From: PWQG01 sp051747985
GTDB taxonomy: Bacteria > Pseudomonadota > Gammaproteobacteria > Pseudomonadales > Pseudohongiellaceae
NCBI GenBank assembly: GCA_051747985.1
Contig: JBNJGU010000048.1
Coordinates: forward strand, 1-15,559
Reading direction: 5' to 3'
DNA length: 15,559 nt
The translations under genes were made by a program, and so were the position numbers. Below, in pieces: positions 6,094 through 13,811 of the stretch. Each line of letters starts with the position of its first letter. Positions within the stretch are counted from its first letter, which is position 1. A model generated the notes under the pieces. The model searched no databases, was not told the DNA's origin, and saw nothing but the letters and a program-made list of their open reading frames with translations.

Positions 6094-8238
6094 ATGAACC
6101 GCACCCGTGTACTGATTGTCACTGTTTTTGCCGTCGCCCTCTTTCTGTATTTCTATCTGGACCTGGGCCGCTTTCTGAACCTGGCCTATGTACAGTCGCA
6201 GCTGGACACCCTGCAGACTTTCGCCAATGATCGTCCGGTGCTGGCGTCGGCCATCTACTTTCTGGCCTATGTGGTCATGGTCACGCTGTCCATTCCCGGT
6301 GCCGCCATCGCCACCCTGCTTGGCGGGGCGGTATTCGGCCTGCTATGGGGCCTGGTGCTGGTGTCGTTCGCCAGCACCATCGGTGCCACCCTGGCTTTCC
6401 TGGCGGCGCGGCTGGTGCTGCACGACTGGGTCCAGAAGCGCTTCGGACGGTACCTGAAAACGGTCAACGAAGGGGTCAGGCGCGATGGCGGCTTCTACCT
6501 GTTCAGCCTGCGTATGGTTCCGCTGTTCCCGTTCTGGTTGATCAACCTGGTCATGGCCCTGACACCGATCAGGACGCTCACCTTCTATGTCGCCAGCCAG
6601 ACCGGCATGCTGCTGGGGACGGCGGTGTACGTCAATGCCGGCTCGGAACTGTCGCAGATCGACAGTCTGGGTGGCCTGTTGAATGCGACCCTGATCCTGT
6701 CATTCCTGCTGGTGGCGCTACTGCCCTGGCTGGCGCGCGGCGTGGTGTCGTTCATCAAGCGTCGCAAGGCCTTCCGCGGCTTCAGCAAGCCGAAGCAGTT
6801 TGATACCAACATGGTGGTGATCGGTGCCGGTTCCGGCGGACTGGTGGCATCACTGATCGCGGCCGGGGCGAAGGCCCGGGTGACGTTGATCGAGCGCGAT
6901 CGCATGGGGGGCGACTGTCTCAACACCGGCTGTGTGCCCAGCAAGTCATTGATACAGAGCGCCCGGGTGGCGGCGACGGTGCGAGACGCCGGCCGGTTCG
7001 GTGTGAAGGCAGAATCCGGCGGAGTCGATTTTGCCTCGGTGATGGAAAGGGTGCAGTCCGTGATCCGCGCCATCGAGCCACATGATTCCGTGGAGCGGTT
7101 CACCTCGCTGGGCGTGGACTGTGTGCAGGGGGAGGCCAGGATCACCTCTCCGTGGACGGTGGAGGTCAATGGCGAGACCATCCGCACCCGGAGCATCATC
7201 GTGGCCACCGGGGCCGGACCGCTGGTGCCGCCGATTCCGGGCATCGATCAGGTCGATCCACTGACCTCCGATTCGGTCTGGGACCTGCGCGAACGTCCCG
7301 ATGAATTACTGGTGCTGGGTGGCGGGCCCATCGGCAGCGAGCTGGCGCAGAGCTTTGCCCGCCTGGGCTCGAAAGTCACTCTGGTGGATCAGGCGCCACG
7401 GGTATTGCCACGCGAGGACGAGGATGCCAGCGCGGTGGTGCGACAGCACATGGAAGCGGACGGTCTGCGTCTGGTCAATGGCTACCGGGCCAGTGAGTTT
7501 GTCAGCGAGAACGGCCGACATCTATTGATCGCCGAACCGGCTTCGGGCGAGGGTGAGGCCCTGCGCATCCCCTTCGATCGGGTACTGGTGGCGCTGGGAC
7601 GCAAACCCAATCTGCGCGGATTCGGTCTTGAGGAGCTGGGCATCAAGCCCACGGAGCAGGGTACCCTGCCGGTCAACGAATTCCTGCAGACCCCGGTGCC
7701 GACCATCTATGCCTGCGGTGATGTCTGTGGTCCGTATCAGTTCACACACATGGCTTCCTATCAGGCCTGGTTTGCCGCGCTGAACGCACTGGCGGCCGGG
7801 CTGAAGAAATTCCGGGTGAGCTATCCGGTGGTGCCCTGGGCCACGTTCACGTCGCCGGAAGTGGCCCGGGTGGGTCTGAGTGAGCGAGAAGCGGAAGAAC
7901 AGGGTATTGAAGTGGAGGTCACGCGCTTCGAGCTCGGGGGGCTGGACCGGGCCCTGGCGGACGGTGCCGCCGATGGCTTCGTCAAGGTGCTGACCCGGCC
8001 GGACAGTGACCGCATCCTGGGCGCCACCATCGTCGGGGATCACGCCGGCGAGCTGATCGGCGAGTTCATCACGGCGATGACGCATGGTCTGGGCCTGAAG
8101 AAGATCGCGGCCACCAACCACATCTATCCGACCTGGCTGGAGGCCAACCGCTTCGCCGCCAACGCCTGGCGCAGCAAGCGGCTGCCGCATGGCCTGCTGC
8201 GCTGGTCCGAGCGCTGGTTCCGCTGGCGTCGGGGCTGA
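6094..8238 (+). CDS. TVP38/TMEM64 (DedA/VTT) membrane domain fused to FAD/NAD(P)-dependent disulfide oxidoreductase
   Basis: A 714-residue two-domain protein. Residues 1-225 are membrane-embedded. After a TM helix at about 5-22 come hydrophobic segments near 50-80, 82-106, 145-180 and 195-220, with VTT signatures LGGAVFGLLWG and RMVPLFPFWLINL. A basic linker (IKRRKAFRGF) leads to a class I pyridine nucleotide-disulfide reductase at about 237-690. This has the FAD site VVIGAGSGG (242-249), the redox pair CLNTGC (C275/C280), the NAD(P) site VLGGGPIGSE (407-416), the second FAD motif YACGDV (539-544) and a dimerisation domain. Near the C-terminus HIYPTWLE replaces the HAHPT motif of lipoamide dehydrogenase, so the usual catalytic His is Tyr678. 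The substrate is unknown; mercuric-reductase-like or quinone-linked roles are possible. AAGGA at 6082-6086 supports the start. It ends 3 bases before the dsbB stop. Confidence 0.93.
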   Translation: MNRTRVLIVTVFAVALFLYFYLDLGRFLNLAYVQSQLDTLQTFANDRPVLASAIYFLAYVVMVTLSIPGAAIATLLGGAVFGLLWGLVLVSFASTIGATLAFLAARLVLHDWVQKRFGRYLKTVNEGVRRDGGFYLFSLRMVPLFPFWLINLVMALTPIRTLTFYVASQTGMLLGTAVYVNAGSELSQIDSLGGLLNATLILSFLLVALLPWLARGVVSFIKRRKAFRGFSKPKQFDTNMVVIGAGSGGLVASLIAAGAKARVTLIERDRMGGDCLNTGCVPSKSLIQSARVAATVRDAGRFGVKAESGGVDFASVMERVQSVIRAIEPHDSVERFTSLGVDCVQGEARITSPWTVEVNGETIRTRSIIVATGAGPLVPPIPGIDQVDPLTSDSVWDLRERPDELLVLGGGPIGSELAQSFARLGSKVTLVDQAPRVLPREDEDASAVVRQHMEADGLRLVNGYRASEFVSENGRHLLIAEPASGEGEALRIPFDRVLVALGRKPNLRGFGLEELGIKPTEQGTLPVNEFLQTPVPTIYACGDVCGPYQFTHMASYQAWFAALNALAAGLKKFRVSYPVVPWATFTSPEVARVGLSEREAEEQGIEVEVTRFELGGLDRALADGAADGFVKVLTRPDSDRILGATIVGDHAGELIGEFITAMTHGLGLKKIAATNHIYPTWLEANRFAANAWRSKRLPHGLLRWSERWFRWRRG

Positions 8239-8241
8239 GGA

Positions 8242-8754
8242 TCACGCCCTCCGCAGGGCCTGGTAGACACACAACCCGAACAGGGCGATGAAACCGATCA
8301 GGGCCAGTTCAGGGATGGACAGCAGGCCCAGAAAGCGCCAGTGGACCTCGGCGCAGTTGCCATCGCCCTGCAGCAGGAAGGCCAGTGTCTCCATCAGCGG
8401 GAAATTGTCGACCATGTAACTGAAGCCGGGCCCGCAGGCCGGCACTTCATCGGCCGGCAGGTAGGTCAGCCAGATCTGACGGATGGCGAAGTAGCTGCCG
8501 GTCACACACATGGCGGCTCCCCCCCAGGCGTAGCGCGCCCGGCCGGTGGGACCGGGATTGTGGATGGCCGATGCCAGACAGAACAGACCGGCCAGAATGA
8601 CGAACACCCGCTGGGTGATGCAGAGTCCGCAGGGTTGCAGCAGCATGACATGCTCCATGTAGAGCACGATCGCCATGATGGTGACGCAGGCGATGAAGAT
8701 CAGCAGGTTCAACAGGCGTGGCCGGGGCATCAGGGCATCGATTCGGGACAACAT
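8242..8754 (-). CDS. dsbB: Disulfide bond formation protein B (DsbB)
   Basis: An inner-membrane protein of about 170 residues with four hydrophobic helices. It reoxidises periplasmic DsbA and passes electrons to quinones. The first periplasmic loop has CGLC (C42, C45) followed by R49, equivalent to the quinone-binding R48 of E. coli. The second loop has C107 (VPACGPG) and C134 (GDGNCAEVHWRFLGL), so all four catalytic cysteines are present. The frame extends to an ATG at 8835, but the extra 27 residues are polar and atypical. Starting at 8754 gives the family length; 8766, 8769 or 8730 are also possible because no start has a good ribosome site. Its 3' end faces the fusion gene across a 3-base gap, and it is divergent from the FliL-like gene. 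Confidence 0.93.
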   Translation of the reverse strand: MLSRIDALMPRPRLLNLLIFIACVTIMAIVLYMEHVMLLQPCGLCITQRVFVILAGLFCLASAIHNPGPTGRARYAWGGAAMCVTGSYFAIRQIWLTYLPADEVPACGPGFSYMVDNFPLMETLAFLLQGDGNCAEVHWRFLGLLSIPELALIGFIALFGLCVYQALRRA

Positions 8755-8864
8755 GGGCGCATCCATCATTGAATGAAAACGGCAATGCTGCCATGTTATG
8801 CGATCCGATGAAAGTGGCACGTCAAGCTCGACCATGACCTGCCGATAGCCGGAGTATGATGATC

Positions 8865-9302
8865 ATGACCAGACAATGGATGGCCGTTACCCTGTTCGGC
8901 TGGCTGCTCTTCCTGACCGGCAGCGCCTGGGGGGCGCAAGCCGATGACGAGGGGCAACCGGGTGAAGAGGCGTCCGGGACGCAGTATGTTGAACTGGGCT
9001 CCCCGTTGGTCACCAATTACGACGGTGGCGGGCGACTGAAATACCTGAAGACCCGGGTCACCCTGCGTGTACGTCCACCGGGACCGGAGGCCATTCAGCG
9101 ACACCTGCCGTATCTGCGCAATCAGCTGGTCATGCTGTTTTCCCGCCAGCTGCAGGAGGACCTGACCTCGACACGTGGCAAGGACCGCCTGCAACGCGAG
9201 GCGTTACGGGTGGTGCGGGAGGCGCTGGCCCGGCTGGAAGGGCAGGCGGTGGCGGATACCGTGATCAACCTGTATTTTCCGGAATACGTGATTCAGAGCT
9301 GA
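8865..9302 (+). CDS. Small exported FliL-like protein
   Basis: About 145 residues. The N-terminus has a short basic stretch, a hydrophobic core (VTLFGWLLFLTG) and a likely signal-peptidase site after GSAWGA, so the protein is probably exported. A polar Asp/Glu/Gly linker follows, then a domain of about 100 residues with YVELGSPLVTNY, LKYLKTRVTLRVR, a helix LRNQLVMLFSRQ and a C-terminal strand VINLYFPEYVIQS. That pattern matches the periplasmic domain of FliL (flagellar basal body-associated protein). No flagellar gene is nearby, so it is a FliL-family orphan of unknown role. GGAG at 8851-8854 fits the ATG at 8865 best; ATGs at 8856 and 8859 are too close to it. The last 10 bases overlap the 3' end of gshA on the other strand. 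Confidence 0.75.
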   Translation: MTRQWMAVTLFGWLLFLTGSAWGAQADDEGQPGEEASGTQYVELGSPLVTNYDGGGRLKYLKTRVTLRVRPPGPEAIQRHLPYLRNQLVMLFSRQLQEDLTSTRGKDRLQREALRVVREALARLEGQAVADTVINLYFPEYVIQS

Positions 9303-10906
9303 AGCTGATTGTAATCCTCGAGAAAATCATCGAAGTCGGCCGTGTCGGTCTGCTCGAGCTGCTCGCGGTCGGTCAGTGACTGTCGACTGACTTCAGTGAA
9401 ATGCGCCATCCGTTCCGGATCCAGGGGCGTGGCCATACACCAGTCTCTGGCCTGCACCGATTGCTGTCCGGCAAAGTGGACGAAGCTCTGTTGTCGCTTT
9501 CGCATGCTGTCCAGTATGCGGGCGGAGGGAGTCAGGGAGGCATCCCGGACCTTCTCGGCCTGGGCTGTCACCGCGGCGTTGTAGCGACCCGTCTGGCCGG
9601 TGGTATCCAGCAGGTTGGCGCTGAACCGGATGTCACGGATCAGTTCGTCGGCCCATGCTCTGAGCGCCACGGGTGTCCCGCCCTGCTTCAGTTGCAGGGC
9701 CGGGTCCCGACCCTCGGTGACGGTTTTGGCCAGGTTGCTCTCCACCTCGAAATATTCTTCCCGTGTGCACTCCGGGCTGTCGGACAGCAGGCAGTGCAGC
9801 AGGAACGCATCCAGGAACCGGATCTGCTCCTCATCGATGCCCAGAGGCAGGAAGGGATCCAGGTCCAGAGCCCGCACCTCGATGTACTGGATGCCTTCGG
9901 CCTTCAGGACCTCAAGCGGGCGCCGCCCCGAGTCATCCGCCCGCTTGGGGCGGATCGTGGCGTAGAACTCGTTCTCCAGCTGCAGCAGATTGGTGTTCAT
10001 CTGCAGAAAGCGGTCACCCGCCTTCAGTCCGATGGCCTCATAGGGACCATAAGGGGTCGACATGGCCCGGTGCAGGCTGTCGATATAGTTGTCCAGTTCG
10101 TTGTAGCAGATGAATATGGAGCGTTGTGCATCGCTGCGATACCCCAGGTTGCCCATGCGCAGACAGGTGGCATGGGGGCGGTACAGCGTCGCTTCATCGA
10201 AGTCATCCAGGCTGTGTTGCCGGCCGCGTGCGAAGCAGCGGCATACCGCCGGAGAGGCGCCGAACAGGTACAGCAGCAGCCAGGAGTGGCGGTGGAAATT
10301 GCGGATCAGGTGAAGGTATTTGCGGGTACGGAAATCCTGCAGTGACTCCGTGCTGCCCTCCTGCTCACGCATCGCCGTCCAGAATGTGTCCGGCATCGAA
10401 AAGTTGTAATGGATTCCGGCGATGGTCTGCATCAGTCGACCATAACGGTGACCGAGACCTTCGCGGTACAGGGTCTTGAGACGACCGATGTTGGAGCTGC
10501 CGTATTGTGCCAGCGGAATCTGTTGGTCATTTTCCACCAGGCAGGGCATGCTGGAGGTCCACAGCAGTTCACCGTCCGGCAGGTGGTGGTAGACGTATTT
10601 GTGCAGGTCCGTCAGGAAATCCAACGTGTCATCGATGCTGTCGGATACCGGTGTGATCAGCTCGACCAGTGCTTCCGAGTAGTCGGTGGTGATGTAGGGG
10701 TGGGTCAGTGCCGAGCCCAGCGCCTCCGGGTGAGGCGTAAGTGCCAGATGCCCGTTGCGCCCTACGCGCAGACTCTCCTTTTCGATACCGCGATTGATAC
10801 GGCCCCACGCTGCCCTGAATTCGGGCAGACCGAATCGCTCCAGTGCTGCCCTGAAGGCCAGAGGTGATTCGGTATTAATAGAGGTGCCCTTGAGTGACTG
10901 GCTCAA
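9293..10906 (-). CDS. gshA: Glutamate-cysteine ligase, type 1
   Basis: A 537-residue enzyme (E. coli GshA has 518) that makes gamma-glutamylcysteine from Glu, Cys and ATP, the first step of glutathione synthesis. The N-terminal core INRGIEKESLRV holds E42 and E44. HPEALGSALTHPYITTDYSEALVELITP holds D75 and E82, at the spacing of the metal-binding D60/E67 pair of E. coli. Further signatures are LAQYGSSNIGRLKTLYREGL, YRPHATCLRMGNLGY, NTNLLQLENEFYATIRPKR and IEYIEVRALDLDPF-like IQYIEVRALDLDPF. The start is TTG at 10906, preceded by AGGGA; no in-frame ATG is placed better. It lies 50 bases downstream of pckA with no clear terminator between, so read-through from pckA is possible. Tail-to-tail overlap of 10 bases with the FliL-like gene. 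Confidence 0.96.
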   Translation of the reverse strand: MSQSLKGTSINTESPLAFRAALERFGLPEFRAAWGRINRGIEKESLRVGRNGHLALTPHPEALGSALTHPYITTDYSEALVELITPVSDSIDDTLDFLTDLHKYVYHHLPDGELLWTSSMPCLVENDQQIPLAQYGSSNIGRLKTLYREGLGHRYGRLMQTIAGIHYNFSMPDTFWTAMREQEGSTESLQDFRTRKYLHLIRNFHRHSWLLLYLFGASPAVCRCFARGRQHSLDDFDEATLYRPHATCLRMGNLGYRSDAQRSIFICYNELDNYIDSLHRAMSTPYGPYEAIGLKAGDRFLQMNTNLLQLENEFYATIRPKRADDSGRRPLEVLKAEGIQYIEVRALDLDPFLPLGIDEEQIRFLDAFLLHCLLSDSPECTREEYFEVESNLAKTVTEGRDPALQLKQGGTPVALRAWADELIRDIRFSANLLDTTGQTGRYNAAVTAQAEKVRDASLTPSARILDSMRKRQQSFVHFAGQQSVQARDWCMATPLDPERMAHFTEVSRQSLTDREQLEQTDTADFDDFLEDYNQLQL

Positions 10907-10956
10907 TGGTTCGGTTCCCTGCGTTGTTCCATCAATGACGACGTGTTCAGGTGCGA

Positions 10957-12528
10957 TCAGTTACACGGCCCGGCCGCGACGATGGTATCAGGTACATCAA
11001 AGCGGCTGAAATTGTCCTGGAACTGACGGATCAGGTCGGCGGCCTTGTCATCGTAGGCGGCCGGATCTTCCCAGGTCGCACGGGGGTCCAGCAGAGTGCT
11101 GTCCACCCCGGGCACTTCCGTGGGGATGGTCAGGTTGATGCCGTCCAGGTGTCTGGTGGGCACATTACGCAGTGCTCCGCTCTGGATGGCGGCCAGTACC
11201 GCTCGCGTGGTGGGGATTTTGAAGCGCGTGCCGATGCCATGCGGGCCGCCCGTCCAGCCGGTGTTGACCAGGTAGACCTGGCTGTCGAACTCCTCGACCC
11301 GTTTCATCAGCAGTTCGGCGTAGACACCAGCCGGACGCGGGAAGAACGGGGCGCCAAAACAATTGGAGAACGTGGACTTGATGCCGGAGCCGGCGCCGAC
11401 CTCGGTGGATCCGACCAGCGCGGTGTAGCCGCTGAGGAAGTGGTAGGCCGCCGCTTCCTTGGACAGGATGGAGACCGGTGGCAGTACGCCGGTCAGATCA
11501 CAGGTCAGGAAAATGATGGCCTTGGGCTCGCCCGCCTGGTTGGCCGGAACGCGCCGCTCGATATGCGTCAGTGGATAGCAGCAGCGGGTATTTTCGGTCA
11601 GGCTGGTATCGGCGTAGTCGGCCACACGGGACGGCTCGTCGACGACCACGTTTTCCAGCACGGCACCGAAACGGATGGCGTTCCAGATGACCGGTTCGTT
11701 TTCCTGGCTGAGGTCGATGCACTTGGCGTAACAGCCGCCTTCCAGGTTGAACACTGTGCCCCGGCCCCAGCCATGCTCGTCATCGCCGATCAGGTAGCGG
11801 CTTTCATCGGCGGACAGCGTGGTCTTGCCGGTGCCCGACAGGCCGAAGAACAGGCAGACGTCGCCATTCTCACCGACATTGGCCGAGCAGTGCATGGGCA
11901 GCACGTCCTTCTCCGGCAGCAGGAAATTCTGCACCGAGAACATGGACTTCTTCATTTCACCCGCATAGCGCATGCCGGCCAGCAGCACCTTGCGCTCGGC
12001 GAAATTGATGATCACCGCGCCGTCCGAGTTGGTGCCGTCACGCTCGGGGTCGCAGACGAATTCCGGCGCACTCATCACCTGCCAGACCGGCTTGTCGTCC
12101 GGATTGTGGTCGTCGCCGGGTTTGATGAAAAGGGTGCTGCCAAACAGGCAGTGCCAGGCGTACTGCGCGGTGACCTGCACGGGCAGGTAGTGCCGGGGAT
12201 CGGCGCCGACATGCAGGTCCGCCTCGAACACATCGCGCTCGCCCAGGAAGGTGGCGACGCGCTGCCAGAGGGCGTTGAAACGCTCCGCGTCGAAAGGCTG
12301 GTTCACGGCGCCCCAATCGATCTGGTCCGTGGTCGCGGGTTCGTCCACGATGAACCGGTCTTTCGGACTGCGGCCCGTGCGCGTGCCGGTTTCCACCACC
12401 AGGGCGCCGTTGTCGGCCAGGCGGCCCTCGCCGCGCTGCAGTGCGATCTCGACCAGCTGGCTGGGAGTCAGATTGCGGTGGATCGTGCGATTGCCGTCCT
12501 GGACGACGTCCTGTGTGATCTGTGACAT
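10957..12528 (-). CDS. pckA: Phosphoenolpyruvate carboxykinase (ATP)
   Basis: A 523-residue ATP-type PEPCK (E. coli 540) that converts oxaloacetate and ATP to phosphoenolpyruvate and CO2, the entry step of gluconeogenesis. Visible motifs: TGRSPKDRF (R53, substrate binding), GEMKKSMF (K193/K194) and LPMHCSANVG (H213), which supply the Mn site, the P-loop GLSGTGKT (229-236), the Asp pair in IGDDEHGW (D249/D250) and the adenine-side RCCYPLTHIERR. The ATG at 12528 is chosen because AGGAAG lies five bases upstream. The frame is open to 12570, but those 14 residues would overlap the likely promoter region and are not family-like. In E. coli, hslO and hslR sit upstream; here hslR is present and hslO is missing. 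Confidence 0.97.
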   Translation of the reverse strand: MSQITQDVVQDGNRTIHRNLTPSQLVEIALQRGEGRLADNGALVVETGTRTGRSPKDRFIVDEPATTDQIDWGAVNQPFDAERFNALWQRVATFLGERDVFEADLHVGADPRHYLPVQVTAQYAWHCLFGSTLFIKPGDDHNPDDKPVWQVMSAPEFVCDPERDGTNSDGAVIINFAERKVLLAGMRYAGEMKKSMFSVQNFLLPEKDVLPMHCSANVGENGDVCLFFGLSGTGKTTLSADESRYLIGDDEHGWGRGTVFNLEGGCYAKCIDLSQENEPVIWNAIRFGAVLENVVVDEPSRVADYADTSLTENTRCCYPLTHIERRVPANQAGEPKAIIFLTCDLTGVLPPVSILSKEAAAYHFLSGYTALVGSTEVGAGSGIKSTFSNCFGAPFFPRPAGVYAELLMKRVEEFDSQVYLVNTGWTGGPHGIGTRFKIPTTRAVLAAIQSGALRNVPTRHLDGINLTIPTEVPGVDSTLLDPRATWEDPAAYDDKAADLIRQFQDNFSRFDVPDTIVAAGPCN

Positions 12529-12576
12529 ACGGGCTTCCTGGCGGTGGTGAAGATGGGCTGCACGGAACAAGGCCGC

Positions 12577-12582
12577 ATTATG
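12577..12582 (-). promoter_or_regulatory. Candidate -10 box for pckA
   Basis: CATAAT on the minus strand matches five of six -10 positions, about 50 bases upstream of the pckA ATG. The sequence 17 bases further upstream (TACCCA) is a poor -35 box, so an activator such as CRP could be needed; no clear CRP site was identified. It follows immediately after the yrfG-hslR terminator, which suits a promoter for the next gene. Confidence 0.35.
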
Positions 12583-12584
12583 CC

Positions 12585-12607
12585 AAAAATACCCCGGGGT
12601 GGGTACC
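12585..12607 (-). terminator. Rho-independent terminator of the yrfG-hslR operon
   Basis: Read on the minus strand, GGTACCC is followed by a short loop ACCCCG, then GGGTA and a run of T (12589-12585). The core stem is five Watson-Crick pairs (12601-12605 with 12590-12594), with possible extra G-T pairs at its base. It begins about 17 bases beyond the hslR stop codon, as expected. The stem is short, so strength is uncertain. Confidence 0.6.
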
Positions 12608-12623
12608 AGCGTCCGGAGCCGGC

Positions 12624-13049
12624 TTACAGGTCGCCCTGCTTGAGTTTCTGGCGCAGGCGCCGGTCCCGCTTGTCAGGCTTCGCGGCCGGTTGACTGAGCG
12701 TCGGCTGCGCCTTGCGTTGCAGCGCTTCCCGCTCGCGTTTCTCGATGCTTTCCGGCAGTTCCCGATACAGCTGCTGTGCCTCCGGTGCGCTGCGTCGCTG
12801 CTCGGACAGGTCCAGCACTTCGATGGTGCGTTCATCCCAGCCCTGGCGCACGGTCAGGATCAGTCCCGTGCCGATTTCCCGTCCCGGCTTGAGCTTCTGA
12901 CCCTCGGCCTGCACCTTGCCGCCCTCCACGGCCTGCTTGGCGATCGACCGGGTCTTGAACAGGCGCGCCGCCCACAGCCATTTGTCCAGCCGGACCCGGT
13001 CGGAGGCCGTCTCGGTTGCGGACTGTTTTTTCTGTCTGCCGGTGCTCAT
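12624..13049 (-). CDS. hslR: Ribosome-associated heat shock protein Hsp15 (S4 domain)
   Basis: A 141-residue basic protein (E. coli Hsp15 has 133). Residues 18-65 form an S4 RNA-binding domain: VRLDKWLWAARLFKTRSIAKQAVEGGKVQ, then GQKLKPGREIGTG. The C-terminal third is highly charged, rich in Lys, Arg and Gln, and probably a helical RNA-binding tail. Hsp15 binds free 50S subunits that carry a stalled nascent chain and helps recycle them after heat shock. Its ATG overlaps the yrfG stop codon in an ATGA arrangement (13046-13049), which indicates translational coupling. The partner gene hslO (Hsp33), next in E. coli, is absent here. Confidence 0.93.
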   Translation of the reverse strand: MSTGRQKKQSATETASDRVRLDKWLWAARLFKTRSIAKQAVEGGKVQAEGQKLKPGREIGTGLILTVRQGWDERTIEVLDLSEQRRSAPEAQQLYRELPESIEKREREALQRKAQPTLSQPAAKPDKRDRRLRQKLKQGDL

Positions 13050-13756
13050 TTCACTGTCCGATCCTGTTCCCGCACTGGCCGATCAGTCGTGGGCCGCGGT
13101 GTGGCCGGGGGCATGATCTGATGGAAATCCTTCACCTGCGGGAATTCTTCCTGCCGCAGTGGTGGCCGCTGACTGTCAGGCTGCTCGATGCCCAGCAGAT
13201 GGCGGATGCCGGCCCGCCGGGCGCTGCGCAATACGGCGACATTGTCATCCAGCAGCACGGAGCGATCCGGATCGTACTGGTGGACCAGGCGCAACGCCTC
13301 CCAGAAACCGTCATGTTCCTTGGCCTTGCCGAGGTCGTGAGAGCTGATGGTGCGATGGAAATGCACATCCAGGCCGGTGTGGTCCATCTTGAGTGACAGA
13401 CTGCCGGGGTGGGCGTTGGTGACCAGCAGGACCTGTTTGTCATGGGCCCGGAGGCGCTCCAGCAGCGTGGTCACGTTGGGCCGCAGTGCGATCTTGTGGC
13501 GCAGCTCCTCTTTCATGCCCTGGATATCCAGTTCCAGGGTCTCGGTCCAGAAGTCGATGCAGTACCAGTTCAGGGTGCCGTTGTGCTCGGCATATTGCAC
13601 GGAAAGCCGGTCCCAGGCCTGTTCCGCGGTCAGGCCCCGGCTCTGCCCCCAGGTGTGGGGTACCAGGTATTCCCAGAAATAGTTGTCAAAGTGCAGGTCG
13701 AGCAGCGTGCCATCCATATCGAACATCACGGTATCGACATCAGACCAGCTCAGCAT
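13046..13756 (-). CDS. yrfG: HAD-family GMP/IMP nucleotidase (YrfG)
   Basis: A 236-residue cytosolic HAD phosphatase that aligns with E. coli YrfG (222 residues), including FDNYFWEYLVPHTWG and LNWYCIDFW. Motif I is FDMDGT (nucleophile D13, acid/base D15), motif II LLVTNAH (T113), motif III a Lys at 144 or 146, and motif IV LLDDN (D170/D171). YrfG dephosphorylates purine nucleotides such as GMP and IMP; substrate is inferred from homology. The extra C-terminal tail (PPATPRPTTDRPVREQ) is proline-rich and probably disordered. An excellent ribosome site GGGAGGAG lies six bases before the ATG. First gene of the yrfG-hslR operon, divergent from cysQ with about 110 bases between starts. Confidence 0.93.
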   Translation of the reverse strand: MLSWSDVDTVMFDMDGTLLDLHFDNYFWEYLVPHTWGQSRGLTAEQAWDRLSVQYAEHNGTLNWYCIDFWTETLELDIQGMKEELRHKIALRPNVTTLLERLRAHDKQVLLVTNAHPGSLSLKMDHTGLDVHFHRTISSHDLGKAKEHDGFWEALRLVHQYDPDRSVLLDDNVAVLRSARRAGIRHLLGIEQPDSQRPPLRQEEFPQVKDFHQIMPPATPRPTTDRPVREQDRTVK

Positions 13757-13811
13757 GTCGGACTCCTCCCGGTTGAGTGTTCATCTTATCGCGCGGACAG
13801 CGTTGGTGCCA

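Noticed and set aside
5073..6230. A 385-codon plus-strand ORF across hemB and the start of the fusion gene
   Set aside because: Shadow of hemB; it runs through the hemB promoter region and into the fusion gene in another frame.
8242..8835. dsbB starting at 8835 (197 residues)
   Set aside because: The extra N-terminal residues are polar and not family-like, the upstream ATG has no usable ribosome spacing, and the start at 8754 gives the normal DsbB length.
10951..12525. A 524-codon plus-strand ORF covering pckA
   Set aside because: Antisense shadow of pckA: codon-position GC of the real gene keeps the opposite frame open. The product has the Gly/Val/Asp/His/Gln-rich composition usual for such shadows.
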